From: Christensenella sp. UBA7102
GTDB lineage: Bacteria; Bacillota; Clostridia; Christensenellales; UBA1750
Reading direction: 5' to 3'
DNA: 64,000 nucleotides
NCBI GenBank assembly: GCA_002492415.1
Contig: DKYK01000030.1
Span: 37,436-101,435 of the forward strand
The notes beneath the pieces were generated by a model. It did not search any database. It was given only the letters and a program-made list of their open reading frames with translations, and had not been told where the DNA came from. Each line of letters starts with the position of its first letter. Position 1 is the first letter of the stretch. Below, one piece after another: positions 15,989 to 25,051 of the stretch. Both the position numbers and the translations under genes were made by a program.

Positions 15989-18292
15989 ATGTCAACATCC
16001 ATTCTTGGTTCGGTCTACCGCATCACTTTTCTCACTTCGCGCCTGGTGCGCCTGGAGTATCAGCCCGAGGGACGATTTGAGGATGCGCCCACAACGCTGG
16101 CGCGCTGCCGGGAATTCCCTGAGGTGGCCGTCACGCAGGTGCGCGGCGCACATGGCTTAGAGCTTGACACCGAGTACCTGCACATTGTGTATGACGAAAA
16201 GGCGTTCACGGAGCATGGCCTGTCCATCGCGGTCAAGGGCAACCTGAGCGCCTATACGAGCACCTGGCGCTATGGGCAGGCATTCAAAACGCTCGGAGGG
16301 ACTGCGCGCACGCTGGACACTGCCAACGGCGCCATTGCGTTGGAGCCGGGCCTCATCTCCCGCGACGGCTTTTCCGTGCTGGATGACAGCGTGTCCATGG
16401 AGCTGGGCGAGACGGGCGACTTCCATCCGCGCAGCGTCAAGGAGATCGATCTGTATTTCTTCGGCTACGGGCACGACTACGCGCAGTGCCTGAAGGACTT
16501 TTACAAGCTCTCGGGTGCTACGCCGATGCTGCCCCGGTATGCGCTGGGCAACTGGTGGAGCCGCTACCACGAGTACACAGAGGAGAGCTACCGAAAGCTG
16601 CTGGACGATTTTGCGGCGCACGACGTGCCGCTGTCGGTGGCGGTGTTCGACATGGACTGGCACCTGACGGACGTGCCCTATGGCAGCGGCTGGACAGGAT
16701 ATACCTGGAATAAAGACTTTTTCCCCGATCCGTCGCGGTTCCTGCGCGAGGTGCACGACCGCGGGCTGCGCGTCACGCTCAACCTGCACCCGGCGGGCGG
16801 CGTGCAGCCGCACGAGGCGCAGTACGAGGCCTTCTGCCGGGCGATGGGCCGCGATCCGGAGCAGAAGCTGGGCATTGACTTTGATGCGGCGGACGAAACA
16901 TTCATGAGGGCTTATTACGAGCAGCTGCACCGCCCACTGGAGGACGAGGGCGTAGACTTCTGGTGGATTGACTGGCAGCAGGGCGGTGTGAGCAGCGTCG
17001 AAGGGCTGGATCCCCTGTGGGTGCTCAACGAAGGCCATTACCGCGATACGCAGCGCAACGGCAAGCGCAGCCTGATCCTGTCGCGCTACGCGGGTCCCGG
17101 CTCGCACCGTTGCCCGGTCGGCTTTTCGGGCGACACCATCGTCACCTGGGCGTCACTGGACTTCCAGCCGTATTTCACCGCCACGGCATCCAACATCGGC
17201 TACCCGTGGTGGAGCCACGACATCGGCGGGCACATGAACGGCGCGCGCGACGATGAAATGGCCGCGCGCTGGCTGGAATTCGGCGTGTTTTCGCCCATTG
17301 TGCGCCTGCACTCCTCCAAGAACCTGTTCGCGTCCAAGGAGCCGTGGACCTATGGGCCGCGGGCTTCGGCCATCATGCAAGAGCAGCTGCGGCTGCGGCA
17401 CCGGCTGGTGCCCTACCTCTACACGGCGGCCGAGCGTTTGCACACACAGGGTGAGCCGCTGATCCGGCCCATGTACTACGGCTGGCCCGAGCAGGAGGAG
17501 GCCTATCACGTGCCCAACCAATATCTGTTCGGCAGCGAGATGCTGGTCTGCCCCATCACGACGCCCATGAATCGCGTGCTGAACGCGGCGCCGGTCAAGG
17601 CCTGGCTGCCCGAGGGCGTGTGGTTCGACCTGGAGACGGGCACTGTGTACACGGGCGATAAGCAGCTGACGCTGTACCGCGGCCTGGAGAGCATTCCGGT
17701 GCTGGTCAAGGCGGGCGGCATTGTGCCGCTTGCGGAGGACCTGCGCGCCGATCGCAACCCGGCGCATCTGACGCTGCGTGTGTTTGCGGGCGCGGACGGC
17801 GCATACACCCTCTATGAGGACGACGGCGTGAGCCTGGACAGCGCAGCGGTGCGCACGCACATTGCGTTGGATTGGGAAAAGGGCACGCTGCGTTTTGCCA
17901 TGGAGGGAGAGCGTAACCTGCTGCCGGACAAACGTGTGTGGAACGTAGAGTGCGTTGGGTTTGCGAACACGGCAGTCAAGGTGGATGGTAGGGACGTGGA
18001 GACGCACTACGACGCGGCGCGCAATGCGCTGTGCTTTACGGTGGAGACGGATGCCGCGTGCGATGGCGTGAAGGCGGAATTTACACGGGCGGCAATGGCG
18101 CAGGATGATTGGCTGGCGCGCGTGGAGCGCCGTCTGCAGGGCGTGCAGTCGCTGCTGGATGAGAAGGAAGCGGTGTGGAAGTTGCTGAAAAAGCGTGGAC
18201 GCACGGCGGGCGCGATGAGCACGTTGCGGGCGATGTGCCAGACTCCCGACCTGGCCGACTTCCTGGAAGAGGTCATCTGGGCGCAGGAATAA
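15989..18292 (+). CDS. Glycoside hydrolase family 31 alpha-glycosidase
   Basis: This 767-residue protein has an N-terminal beta-sandwich, a central (beta/alpha)8 barrel and C-terminal beta domains. The nucleophile is Asp328 in WWIDWQQGG and the proposed acid/base is Asp382 in GFSGDTIVTW. The WWSHDIGGHM block that follows is also typical. The WIDWQ version of the nucleophile motif differs from the WxDMNE of classical alpha-glucosidases, so another alpha-linked substrate is possible. No signal peptide is present, so it acts on imported oligosaccharides. AAAGGAG precedes the ATG. It is in an operon with the esterase 43 bases downstream. Confidence 0.9.
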   Translation: MSTSILGSVYRITFLTSRLVRLEYQPEGRFEDAPTTLARCREFPEVAVTQVRGAHGLELDTEYLHIVYDEKAFTEHGLSIAVKGNLSAYTSTWRYGQAFKTLGGTARTLDTANGAIALEPGLISRDGFSVLDDSVSMELGETGDFHPRSVKEIDLYFFGYGHDYAQCLKDFYKLSGATPMLPRYALGNWWSRYHEYTEESYRKLLDDFAAHDVPLSVAVFDMDWHLTDVPYGSGWTGYTWNKDFFPDPSRFLREVHDRGLRVTLNLHPAGGVQPHEAQYEAFCRAMGRDPEQKLGIDFDAADETFMRAYYEQLHRPLEDEGVDFWWIDWQQGGVSSVEGLDPLWVLNEGHYRDTQRNGKRSLILSRYAGPGSHRCPVGFSGDTIVTWASLDFQPYFTATASNIGYPWWSHDIGGHMNGARDDEMAARWLEFGVFSPIVRLHSSKNLFASKEPWTYGPRASAIMQEQLRLRHRLVPYLYTAAERLHTQGEPLIRPMYYGWPEQEEAYHVPNQYLFGSEMLVCPITTPMNRVLNAAPVKAWLPEGVWFDLETGTVYTGDKQLTLYRGLESIPVLVKAGGIVPLAEDLRADRNPAHLTLRVFAGADGAYTLYEDDGVSLDSAAVRTHIALDWEKGTLRFAMEGERNLLPDKRVWNVECVGFANTAVKVDGRDVETHYDAARNALCFTVETDAACDGVKAEFTRAAMAQDDWLARVERRLQGVQSLLDEKEAVWKLLKKRGRTAGAMSTLRAMCQTPDLADFLEEVIWAQE

Positions 18293-18335
18293 AGCGCTTC
18301 CTGCGGAGAATACTGCAGGAAAAGGAGGTGCGGTC

Positions 18336-19496
18336 ATGTTTGACAGAGAGCTGATCGAAAACCGGGCGATGACGGAGCAGGCCTGCGCGTTTCACCCGCC
18401 CTATCCCGAGCAGATTGGCGATTTTCTGACGGGAAAGCAAGTGCGCACGGGCGCGCAGGTGCTGCCCGACGGCAGCGTGACCTTCTGCGTGTACGCGCCG
18501 CGGGTGCAGAAGGCAATGGTGCGCCTGACGGCGTTTGCAGACGTGGAAGTGCTGTTGGAGCGGAATGAAGAGGGGATCTTCACCGGCACGCTGCCCTACG
18601 AGTACCGGCTGCGCGGACCGCAGGATGTGGAGTTCTGGCTGGACGGCCAGCCTTACCTGCATCCGCAAATGCCGGCGCACTATCGGACGTTCAAGCTGGT
18701 CAACTTCGTCGAGATTCCTGACGAAGAAAGCGCAATGATTCTGCTGCGCGATGTGCCGCATGGACAGGTCGTGCGTGAAGTATATTTCTCCAGGGCGATG
18801 AACAGCTGGGAACGCTGCCTGGTCTATCTGCCGCCGCAGTACCGGCAGGGTGGGGCGTACCCGGTGCTCTACCTGCAGCATGGCGCGACGGAGAACGAAA
18901 ACGAGTGGGTCTACATGGGCAAGATGCCCTATATACTGGACAACCTGCTTGCCGATGGAAGGGCAGTGCCCTTCATCGTTGTGATGAACGATGGAATGCA
19001 GCGCGCGCCCGGAGAGGGCATGGTCGATTTTGCAACATTCGAGCGGATGCTGCTGGAGGACTGCATGCCCTTTATCGAGAAGAACTACCGCGTGCTGGCG
19101 GACAAGGCGCATCGCGCGATGGCCGGGCTGTCGATGGGTTCCATGCAGACCAGCGTAGTGGGGCTGACGCATCCGGAGCGGTTCGATTACCTGGGGCTGT
19201 TTAGCGGATTCATGCGCCTGGGCGAAGGGCAGAGCGTGAATTTTGCAGACTGGCCGCACCTTGCGGCGCTGGCGCGTGACCCCGGATATATCCGAGACAA
19301 CTACAGGCTCTTTTTCCGCGCGATGGGGGATTGCGACCGGTTTTATGCGGCATTTGTGGAGGACAGTGAACAGCTGGAGCTCCTGGGCAGCGACAAACTT
19401 CCGGGATATGTGGCGCGCACCTATGTGGGCATGACGCACGATTGGGGTGCATTTCGGCGCGGTCTGCGCGACTTTGCGCAGCTCATTTTCCGCTAA
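18336..19496 (+). CDS. Enterochelin-esterase-like hydrolase with N-terminal CBM48-like domain
   Basis: This 386-residue protein has an N-terminal beta-sandwich (GSVTFCVYAPRVQKAMVRL, an E-set/CBM48 pattern) and a C-terminal alpha/beta hydrolase of the esterase D/Fes type. The nucleophile is Ser266 in GLSMGS and the catalytic His is about 368 in THDWG. The oxyanion region YPVLYLQHGATENENEW is conserved. Related proteins remove acyl or feruloyl groups from sugars, which fits the GH31 neighbour. There is no signal peptide, so the substrate is intracellular. AAAGGAGGTG supports the start. Confidence 0.85.
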   Translation: MFDRELIENRAMTEQACAFHPPYPEQIGDFLTGKQVRTGAQVLPDGSVTFCVYAPRVQKAMVRLTAFADVEVLLERNEEGIFTGTLPYEYRLRGPQDVEFWLDGQPYLHPQMPAHYRTFKLVNFVEIPDEESAMILLRDVPHGQVVREVYFSRAMNSWERCLVYLPPQYRQGGAYPVLYLQHGATENENEWVYMGKMPYILDNLLADGRAVPFIVVMNDGMQRAPGEGMVDFATFERMLLEDCMPFIEKNYRVLADKAHRAMAGLSMGSMQTSVVGLTHPERFDYLGLFSGFMRLGEGQSVNFADWPHLAALARDPGYIRDNYRLFFRAMGDCDRFYAAFVEDSEQLELLGSDKLPGYVARTYVGMTHDWGAFRRGLRDFAQLIFR

Positions 19497-19510
19497 AGCG
19501 AAGAAATATT

Positions 19511-19558
19511 TTGCCCCCAAACCGGGACTGAACCAGATCCAGGCTTGGGGGCAGATTT
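19511..19558. terminator. Terminator after the esterase gene
   Basis: TTGCCCCCAA and TTGGGGGCA pair around a loop of about 22 bases and are followed by a run of seven T with one GA step before it. Confidence 0.88.
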
Positions 19559-19579
19559 TTTTGGCGGGGCGTGCGAAAA

Positions 19580-20317
19580 TCAGCGCTTATAGGTTGGCAG
19601 ACCTTCCATACTGACCTGCAGGCAGTAGACGTCGGGTCGCAGATGGGTGACAACGTATTCGATGGGACCGCGGTTGGACCATGCGATGCGATTCATTTGC
19701 AGCAGAGGCGAACCGACGGGGATGCCCAGCATTTGAGCCTCCGCGCAGGTAGCTACGCAGGCGGTGATGCGCTCGCTCCCCTCCTTGAAATCCACATGGA
19801 ATTCGCGGGAGAGCAGCGAATACAGGTCAAACGGAGTGGGATAGCCGTCCAGTCCGGGCGCGATGTCACGGCGCACATAGTTGACCATACAGGCAAAGAG
19901 CGCACCCTCGATGTCAAAACGGCGCACGATGCGGTAAACCGGCGCGCCGGGCGTGAGTTCCAATGCTTGCGCAGCCTCGGGTGGAGCGGCGCAGGGCGTG
20001 ACGTGAAACAGGGCGGTCCGAGTGTGCGCGCGGTCATAGCCCGGAGCAAAGCATTCGGTGATCTCGGTGACGTTATGGAACTTGTGAAAGCCCATTGGCA
20101 GATGCTTATCTGTGACCTCGGTGCCGTATCCCTGACGAACGGTGACATAGTTTCCCTCCACGAGCTGGGAGATGGCGCGGCGCACTGTGGTGCGGCTGAC
20201 CTGATACAGCTCTTGCAGACGGCTTTCAGGCGGCAGAAGAGAGCCGGGAGCATACTGCCCTGTCAGTATCTTCTGCTTGAGATCAAAGGCGATACGTCTA
20301 TATACCGGTATGGGCAT
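19580..20317 (-). CDS. GntR/HutC-family regulator
   Basis: This 245-residue protein has an N-terminal winged helix (GSLLPPESRLQELYQVSRTTVRRAISQL, given in two overlapping parts of the GntR signature) and a C-terminal UTRA effector domain. UTRA domains usually bind sugar phosphates or amino-acid derivatives. It is transcribed away from the MATE gene at 20506, and a GTACGCGGTAC element lies in the spacer of that promoter. Control of the pump is therefore plausible. CGGAGGTG before the ATG supports the start. Confidence 0.88.
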   Translation of the reverse strand: MPIPVYRRIAFDLKQKILTGQYAPGSLLPPESRLQELYQVSRTTVRRAISQLVEGNYVTVRQGYGTEVTDKHLPMGFHKFHNVTEITECFAPGYDRAHTRTALFHVTPCAAPPEAAQALELTPGAPVYRIVRRFDIEGALFACMVNYVRRDIAPGLDGYPTPFDLYSLLSREFHVDFKEGSERITACVATCAEAQMLGIPVGSPLLQMNRIAWSNRGPIEYVVTHLRPDVYCLQVSMEGLPTYKR

Positions 20318-20434
20318 GGAACACCTCCGTACAGGATGAGTGCGAATGAACCAACATATTCATCATAGCACAACCTGTGAAATATGCAAATATCCATCCC
20401 ATCGCTTTGCATGATGTTTATATTGCAAAACCCA

Positions 20435-20463
20435 TTGACGTCCCGTACGCGGTACAGTAGAAT
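20435..20463 (+). promoter_or_regulatory. Sigma-A promoter of the MATE gene
   Basis: TTGACG (20435-20440), 17 bases, TAGAAT (20458-20463). The spacer contains GTACGCGGTAC, a possible binding site for the divergent GntR regulator. Confidence 0.7.
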
Positions 20464-20505
20464 GAGGGAGTTGACTTTATTGTTTTTTAGAGGAGTTTGT
20501 AAAAT

Positions 20506-21930
20506 ATGGAAAAGAAGCGGTTTCAATGGGGGCCGTTCGTCAAGGCGATTTCGGTAATCGCGGTGCCGGTGGCACTGCAGAACCTGTTGACCACCACAGG
20601 CACCATGGTAGATACCATGATGATCGCGCCGCTGGGTGAGACCACCGTGGGCGCGGTGGGGCTGTGCGCACAGTTTGCGTCCCTGATGTTTTCCGGATAT
20701 TGGGGCTTTGTGGGCGGCGGCATGCTTTTCTTCTCGCAGTATTGGGGAGCGAAGGATGACGATGGCATCGATCGCAGCTATGGCATTACGCTGACGTGCA
20801 TGATGTGTGTGGCGGCGGTCTTTACGGCGCTGGCGCTGTTGGCGCCCGATTGGGTGATGGGCGTGTACACCGATAAGCGGGCCATCGGCCAGGTCGGCGC
20901 GAGTTATCTGCGCGTGGTGGGCTTTGCATACCCGCTGCAGATCTTCTCCATGGCGATGAGCGCGCTGCTGCGCTCTACCGAGCGGGTGCGCATTCCGTTT
21001 TATGCGTCCATCGCGTCGGTGGCGACGAATATCGCGCTCAACTGGGTGCTCATCTATGGCAGACTGGGACTGCCGGCGATGGGGGTGCAGGGCGCGGCCT
21101 TGGCCACCGTGTGCGCTGCTGCAGTCAACGTTGTGGTCATCCTGCTGCTGGCGCGCGCGCATGGGTATCCCTATCTGTTCCACTTCAGCCGGCACTTTAA
21201 GTGGAACCGTGCCATTGTGGGCGAATATTTCCGCAAGTGCTTCCCGATTCTGTGCAACGAGGTGCTCATCGGCGTGGGCAACATGGTGATCAATATGGTG
21301 CTGGGCCGCCAGGCGGAGGAGGCCATCGCGGCCATCGCGGTGTTCCGCACGCTGGAGGGCTTTGTGATCGGGTTCTTCTCGGGCTTTTCCAATTCTGCGT
21401 CGGTGCTGGTGGGCAAGAGTGTGGGCGCGGGCGAGTTGGACGATGCCTATGAACGCGCCAAGCGCCTGGTACCGCTGTGCGGCGGCAGCATTCTGGTGGC
21501 CATCGGACTGCTGGTGGCGGTACACAAACCGCTTCTGACCGCGATGAGCCTGACAGGCGAATCCTATCGGCTGGGAGTGGGGCTGCTGTGCATTTACGGC
21601 GTGGCGGGCGTCGTGCGCATGTGCAACTGGACGATGAACGATACCTACCGCTCCGCAGGAGACGCGACCATTGGCACGGTGCTGGAGATCGCGTTCATGT
21701 ACTTGATGGTGCTGCCGTGCGTGACCGTCAGTGGACTGTGGCTGCGCGCGCCCTTCCTGGTGATCTTTGCCTGCTGCTATGTGGATGAGCCCATTCGGTT
21801 TCTGCTGATGCAGCGCCATATGTATTCGGGCAAGTGGGTGCGGCCCGTCACACCTGCGGGACAGGCGGCGCTGCCTGCCTTCCGCGGCAAGCATAGGAGA
21901 AAGCGCGGCGTTCCGGCGCGCACAGATTGA
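20506..21930 (+). CDS. MATE-family multidrug efflux transporter
   Basis: This 474-residue protein has 12 membrane helices in two related halves of six. The N-terminal half shows the usual pattern PVALQNLLTTTGTMVDTMMI and the C-terminal half has GFSNSASVLVGKSVGAGELD. MATE proteins export cationic drugs or metabolites using a sodium or proton gradient. The C terminus is a basic tail ending in KHRRKRG. AGAGGAG lies upstream of the ATG. The promoter of the thi operon overlaps its stop codon, so transcription of thi is independent. Confidence 0.9.
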   Translation: MEKKRFQWGPFVKAISVIAVPVALQNLLTTTGTMVDTMMIAPLGETTVGAVGLCAQFASLMFSGYWGFVGGGMLFFSQYWGAKDDDGIDRSYGITLTCMMCVAAVFTALALLAPDWVMGVYTDKRAIGQVGASYLRVVGFAYPLQIFSMAMSALLRSTERVRIPFYASIASVATNIALNWVLIYGRLGLPAMGVQGAALATVCAAAVNVVVILLLARAHGYPYLFHFSRHFKWNRAIVGEYFRKCFPILCNEVLIGVGNMVINMVLGRQAEEAIAAIAVFRTLEGFVIGFFSGFSNSASVLVGKSVGAGELDDAYERAKRLVPLCGGSILVAIGLLVAVHKPLLTAMSLTGESYRLGVGLLCIYGVAGVVRMCNWTMNDTYRSAGDATIGTVLEIAFMYLMVLPCVTVSGLWLRAPFLVIFACCYVDEPIRFLLMQRHMYSGKWVRPVTPAGQAALPAFRGKHRRKRGVPARTD

Positions 21931-21956
21931 CAAAAACGGGAAAGCTGTGCTATACT
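21927..21956 (+). promoter_or_regulatory. Promoter of the thi operon
   Basis: TTGACA at 21927-21932 and TATACT at 21951-21956 with 18 bases between. The -35 box contains the stop codon of the MATE gene (21928-21930). Confidence 0.78.
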
Positions 21957-21968
21957 CAATTCGTTTTC

Positions 21969-22062
21969 ATGGGGAGCTCGTAGAGACGGGCTGAGAGGAA
22001 GGCAATACCTTCGACCCAATTGACCTGATGCGGGTAATGCCGACGTAGGGAGTGGAAAGCTC
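21969..22062 (+). ncRNA. TPP riboswitch (THI element)
   Basis: The two signature blocks are present in the right order: GGGCTGAGAGG at about 21989-21999, and CCTGATGCGGGTAATGCCGA followed by CGTAGGGA at about 22024-22051. The flanking TTTTCAT and GTGGAAA can form the closing stem. It precedes thiM by less than 80 bases. With the downstream hairpin it should stop transcription when thiamine pyrophosphate is bound. Confidence 0.95.
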
Positions 22063-22072
22063 AGACTTTACG

Positions 22073-22101
22073 GAGCATTGCTGCATGCAATGCTCTTTTT
22101 T
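22073..22101 (+). terminator. Riboswitch expression-platform terminator
   Basis: GAGCATTG, loop CTGCATG, CAATGCTC, then six T. It directly follows the TPP aptamer, so the switch works at the level of transcription termination. Confidence 0.9.
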
Positions 22102-22137
22102 GTGTGAAAGGGGAGGAAAGACGCGCTGAGGGAGTTG

Positions 22138-22926
22138 ATGGAGAACCTGCGCACGGCGCAGCCCCGGGTGCACTGCATTGCGAACTACGTCACGGCAAAC
22201 GATTGTGCGAATCTGTTGCTGGCCTGCGGCGCTTCGCCCATCATGGCGGACGATCCGCAGGAGGCGGCGCAGATCACGTCGGCGTGCGCGGGGCTGACGG
22301 TGAGCCTGGGCACACCCAGCGCGCGGCGATTGGAGGGCATGCGCGCCGCGGTGAGGCATGCGGGGGAACTGGGCATTCCCGCCGTGCTGGATCCCGTGGG
22401 CGTAGGGGCGTCTAGCCTGCGCATGGAGGCGGCGCAGCGCATGCTGGACGAGAGCCGTTTTGCCGCGATACGCGGAAACGGCGCGGAGTTGGCGGCGCTC
22501 AGCGAACGGGCGCTCAATGGAGCAGGCATTGACGACGCGGCGCAGGGTGCGGACGGTCTGGAGACGGCGCTGCAGCTGGCGCGGTGCACGGGTGCGGTGG
22601 TCATCCTGACGGGGAAAAGAGATATCGTGACGGATGGGCGCACGGCGTACCGGGTGAGCAACGGGCATGAGATGATGCGCCTGGTCACGGGCGCGGGCTG
22701 CATGCTCACAGCGCTGGTGGGCGCGTATCTGGCGGCAAACCCCGACCGGCCGCTGGAGGCTGCGCTGGCGGCCGTGTGCGCGATGGGCATATGCGGCGAG
22801 CGGGCGCATGCGCATTTGGCCTGCGGCGAGGGCAACGCGAGCTATCGAAACCATCTGATCGATGCAGTGTACACGCTTGTACCGCAAGACTTGGAAAGGG
22901 AGGCGCGCTATGCGGTGTATGGATGA
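22138..22926 (+). CDS. thiM: Hydroxyethylthiazole kinase
   Basis: This protein of about 262 residues is a ribokinase-like thiazole kinase. It shows TAQPRVHCIANYVTANDCAN (substrate and trimer contacts), LDPVGVGASSLR, AIRGNGAELAAL and the ATP/anion-hole motif VTGAGCMLTALVGA with its catalytic cysteine. It phosphorylates salvaged hydroxyethylthiazole for ThiE. The start is uncertain: ATG 22138 is preceded only 3 bases away by GAGGGAG; TTG 22135 and CTG 22126 are alternatives, and CTG 22126 is the one best spaced from GGGGAGG at 22110-22116. Confidence 0.92.
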   Translation: MENLRTAQPRVHCIANYVTANDCANLLLACGASPIMADDPQEAAQITSACAGLTVSLGTPSARRLEGMRAAVRHAGELGIPAVLDPVGVGASSLRMEAAQRMLDESRFAAIRGNGAELAALSERALNGAGIDDAAQGADGLETALQLARCTGAVVILTGKRDIVTDGRTAYRVSNGHEMMRLVTGAGCMLTALVGAYLAANPDRPLEAALAAVCAMGICGERAHAHLACGEGNASYRNHLIDAVYTLVPQDLEREARYAVYG

Positions 22927-23554
22927 GCTGCTGCGGCTGTACGCAGTGACGGATCGGGCATGGACGGGCAAGCAGACGCTTGCCCAGCAGGTGGAGTGCG
23001 CGCTGCGCGGCGGCGTGACGCTGGTACAACTGCGTGAGAAGAAAATGGAGCGCGACGCCTTCCTTGCGGAAGCAAAGGAGATCCACGCGCTATGCAGGCG
23101 CTACGGCGTGCCGTTGATCATCAACGACGACGTAGAGCTGGCGCTCGCGTGCGGAGCGGACGGCGTACACGTGGGGCAGAGCGACATGCGAGCGGGCGAT
23201 GTGCGGGCGCGCGTGGGCAAGGGCATGATCGTAGGCGTCACGGCCAAGACCGTGGGGCAGGCGCTGGCGGCGCAGGATGAGGGCGCGGACTATCTGGGCT
23301 CAGGCGCGGTGTTCGGCACCTCCACCAAGGCGGACGCAAAGCCCATGAGCCTGGAGACATTGCGCAGTATCTGTAAAGCGGTGGACATCCCCGTGGTGGC
23401 CATCGGCGGAGTAAACAGGCAAAATCTGCCGCAGCTTGCGGGCACGGGCGTCAGCGGCGCCGCGATTGTATCGGGTATTTTTGCGGCGCAGGACATTGAG
23501 CGCGAGTGCCGCGCGCTGCGCGCGCTGACGGAGCGCATTGCACAGAAAGGATGA
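22910..23554 (+). CDS. thiE: Thiamine-phosphate synthase
   Basis: This 214-residue TIM barrel couples the pyrimidine (HMP-PP) and thiazole phosphate to thiamine phosphate. Visible motifs are VTLVQLREKKMERDAFL, the pyrophosphate site LIINDDVELALACGADGVHVGQ and GTSTKADA, followed by VVAIGGVN. AAAGGGAGG lies 6 bases before the ATG. The gene overlaps the end of thiM by 17 bases in another frame, which indicates tight coupling. Length is normal for the family. Confidence 0.95.
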   Translation: MRCMDELLRLYAVTDRAWTGKQTLAQQVECALRGGVTLVQLREKKMERDAFLAEAKEIHALCRRYGVPLIINDDVELALACGADGVHVGQSDMRAGDVRARVGKGMIVGVTAKTVGQALAAQDEGADYLGSGAVFGTSTKADAKPMSLETLRSICKAVDIPVVAIGGVNRQNLPQLAGTGVSGAAIVSGIFAAQDIERECRALRALTERIAQKG

Positions 23555-23561
23555 AAAAGAT

Positions 23562-24359
23562 ATGAAAACGGCATTGACCATCGCGGGTACTGACAGCAGC
23601 GGCGGCGCAGGCGTCCAGGCGGACATCAAGACCATGACGGCAAACGGCGTCTACGCGATGAGCGCCGTCACAGCGCTGACGGCGCAGAATACCACGGGCG
23701 TTTATGGAATCCTGGAGTCCACGCCGGAGTTTCTGCGCAATCAGCTGGATTGCATCTTTACGGACATTCGGCCCGACGCGGTGAAGATCGGCATGCTCTC
23801 CTCGTCGCCGCTGATCGAGGTGATCGCGGACAGCATGCGGAAGTACGACGCGAAAAACATCGTGCTGGATCCGGTGATGGTTTCCACATCTGGCTCAAGG
23901 CTGATCAGCGAGGACGCAGTGGAGACGCTGGAGCGCGAGTTGCTGCCGCTGGCGACGGTGCTCACGCCCAACATCCCCGAGGCGGAGGTGCTCAGCGGCC
24001 TGAGGATTGAGAACAAAGCGGATATGGAGCGAGCGGCTGAAGCCATCTGCGATAGATATGGGTGCGCGGTGCTGCTCAAGGGCGGGCACGACATAAATGA
24101 TGCCAACGATCTGCTGGTGCGCCAGGGCGAAAAGCGCTGGTTTATCGGTCGGCGCATCGACAATCCCAACACACACGGCACGGGCTGCACGCTGTCCAGC
24201 GCCATTGCTTCCAACCTGGCAAAGGGCTATGGTTTGGAGGCGGCGGTGGAGCGCGCCAAGGCCTATCTCTCCAATGCGCTGGCGGCGATGCTGGACCTGG
24301 GCGCAGGGCGTGGGCCGATGAACCATATGTCCGCGCTGCACGGAGAATTCGTCGAATAA
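23562..24359 (+). CDS. thiD: Hydroxymethylpyrimidine/phosphomethylpyrimidine kinase
   Basis: This 265-residue ribokinase-family enzyme adds two phosphates to HMP. The start ALTIAGTDSSGGAGVQADIK is diagnostic, and it continues with VKIGMLSS, VLDPVMVSTSG, the ATP-site LLKGGHDI and the anion-hole motif NTHGTGCTLSSAIASNLA. ATG 23562 lies 7 bases after the thiE stop and follows GAAAGGA. It links salvaged pyrimidine from TenA or ThiW to ThiE. Confidence 0.95.
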   Translation: MKTALTIAGTDSSGGAGVQADIKTMTANGVYAMSAVTALTAQNTTGVYGILESTPEFLRNQLDCIFTDIRPDAVKIGMLSSSPLIEVIADSMRKYDAKNIVLDPVMVSTSGSRLISEDAVETLERELLPLATVLTPNIPEAEVLSGLRIENKADMERAAEAICDRYGCAVLLKGGHDINDANDLLVRQGEKRWFIGRRIDNPNTHGTGCTLSSAIASNLAKGYGLEAAVERAKAYLSNALAAMLDLGAGRGPMNHMSALHGEFVE

Positions 24360-24371
24360 AGGAGGGGCACC

Positions 24372-25049
24372 ATGACCTTTGTGGAAGAATGCGTACGCGA
24401 CAGTCTGCCCATTTGGCGCGCCTGCCTGGACACACCCTTTCTGCACGGGTTGGCCGATGGCACGTTGGATGAAAACTGTTTTCTGGGCTACATTGTGGAG
24501 GACAGCCTGTACTTGCGGGAGTATGCCAAGGTGTTTGCCTGGGGCATTCTGCATGCAAAAAGCATGAGCGAGGTGCGGACGTACTACTCGCTGCTCAGCT
24601 ACGTCAGCGAGAGCGAGGATGCGGCGCGGCTGCAGTATCTGGAAAAATACGGGATGACGGACGACGAGGTGCAGGCGCTGCCGCTGCGACCGGAAAACCA
24701 GGCGTATGTGGACACCATGCTTCGGGCCGCGCAGCAGGGCGAAGGCGCGGCGGAATGCCTGATGGCCTGCCTGCCCTGCATGCTCAGCTACATCTGGATT
24801 TTCAAAAAGCTGCTGGAGGATCATCCCGAGGTGGCGGACACGGTGTTCGGTCCGCTGGTGCGCGAGTATGTGTCCAAGGAATACGACGACGAATGCCGGC
24901 GGTGGACAGCGTTTGCAGACGAGGTCTGCAAAGAATTGGACGAAATACGAGAAGCGCGGTGCAGGGAGATTTTCCGCGCGTGCTCGCAGCATGAGTACAG
25001 CTTCTGGCGCATGTGTGAGCGCCCGCGAGACGACATCCGGCGCTTATAA
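24372..25049 (+). CDS. tenA: Aminopyrimidine aminohydrolase / thiaminase II
   Basis: This 225-residue all-helical protein of the TenA family has FLHGLADGTLDENCFLGYIV at the N terminus and the conserved cysteine in CLPCMLSYIWIFKK. TenA hydrolyses aminopyrimidine breakdown products of thiamine, or thiamine itself, to give hydroxymethylpyrimidine. AAAGGAGGGGCACC directly precedes the start and the gene follows thiD by 12 bases. In this operon it points to salvage rather than de novo synthesis; thiC is not seen in the window. Confidence 0.92.
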   Translation: MTFVEECVRDSLPIWRACLDTPFLHGLADGTLDENCFLGYIVEDSLYLREYAKVFAWGILHAKSMSEVRTYYSLLSYVSESEDAARLQYLEKYGMTDDEVQALPLRPENQAYVDTMLRAAQQGEGAAECLMACLPCMLSYIWIFKKLLEDHPEVADTVFGPLVREYVSKEYDDECRRWTAFADEVCKELDEIREARCREIFRACSQHEYSFWRMCERPRDDIRRL

Positions 25050-25051
25050 GG

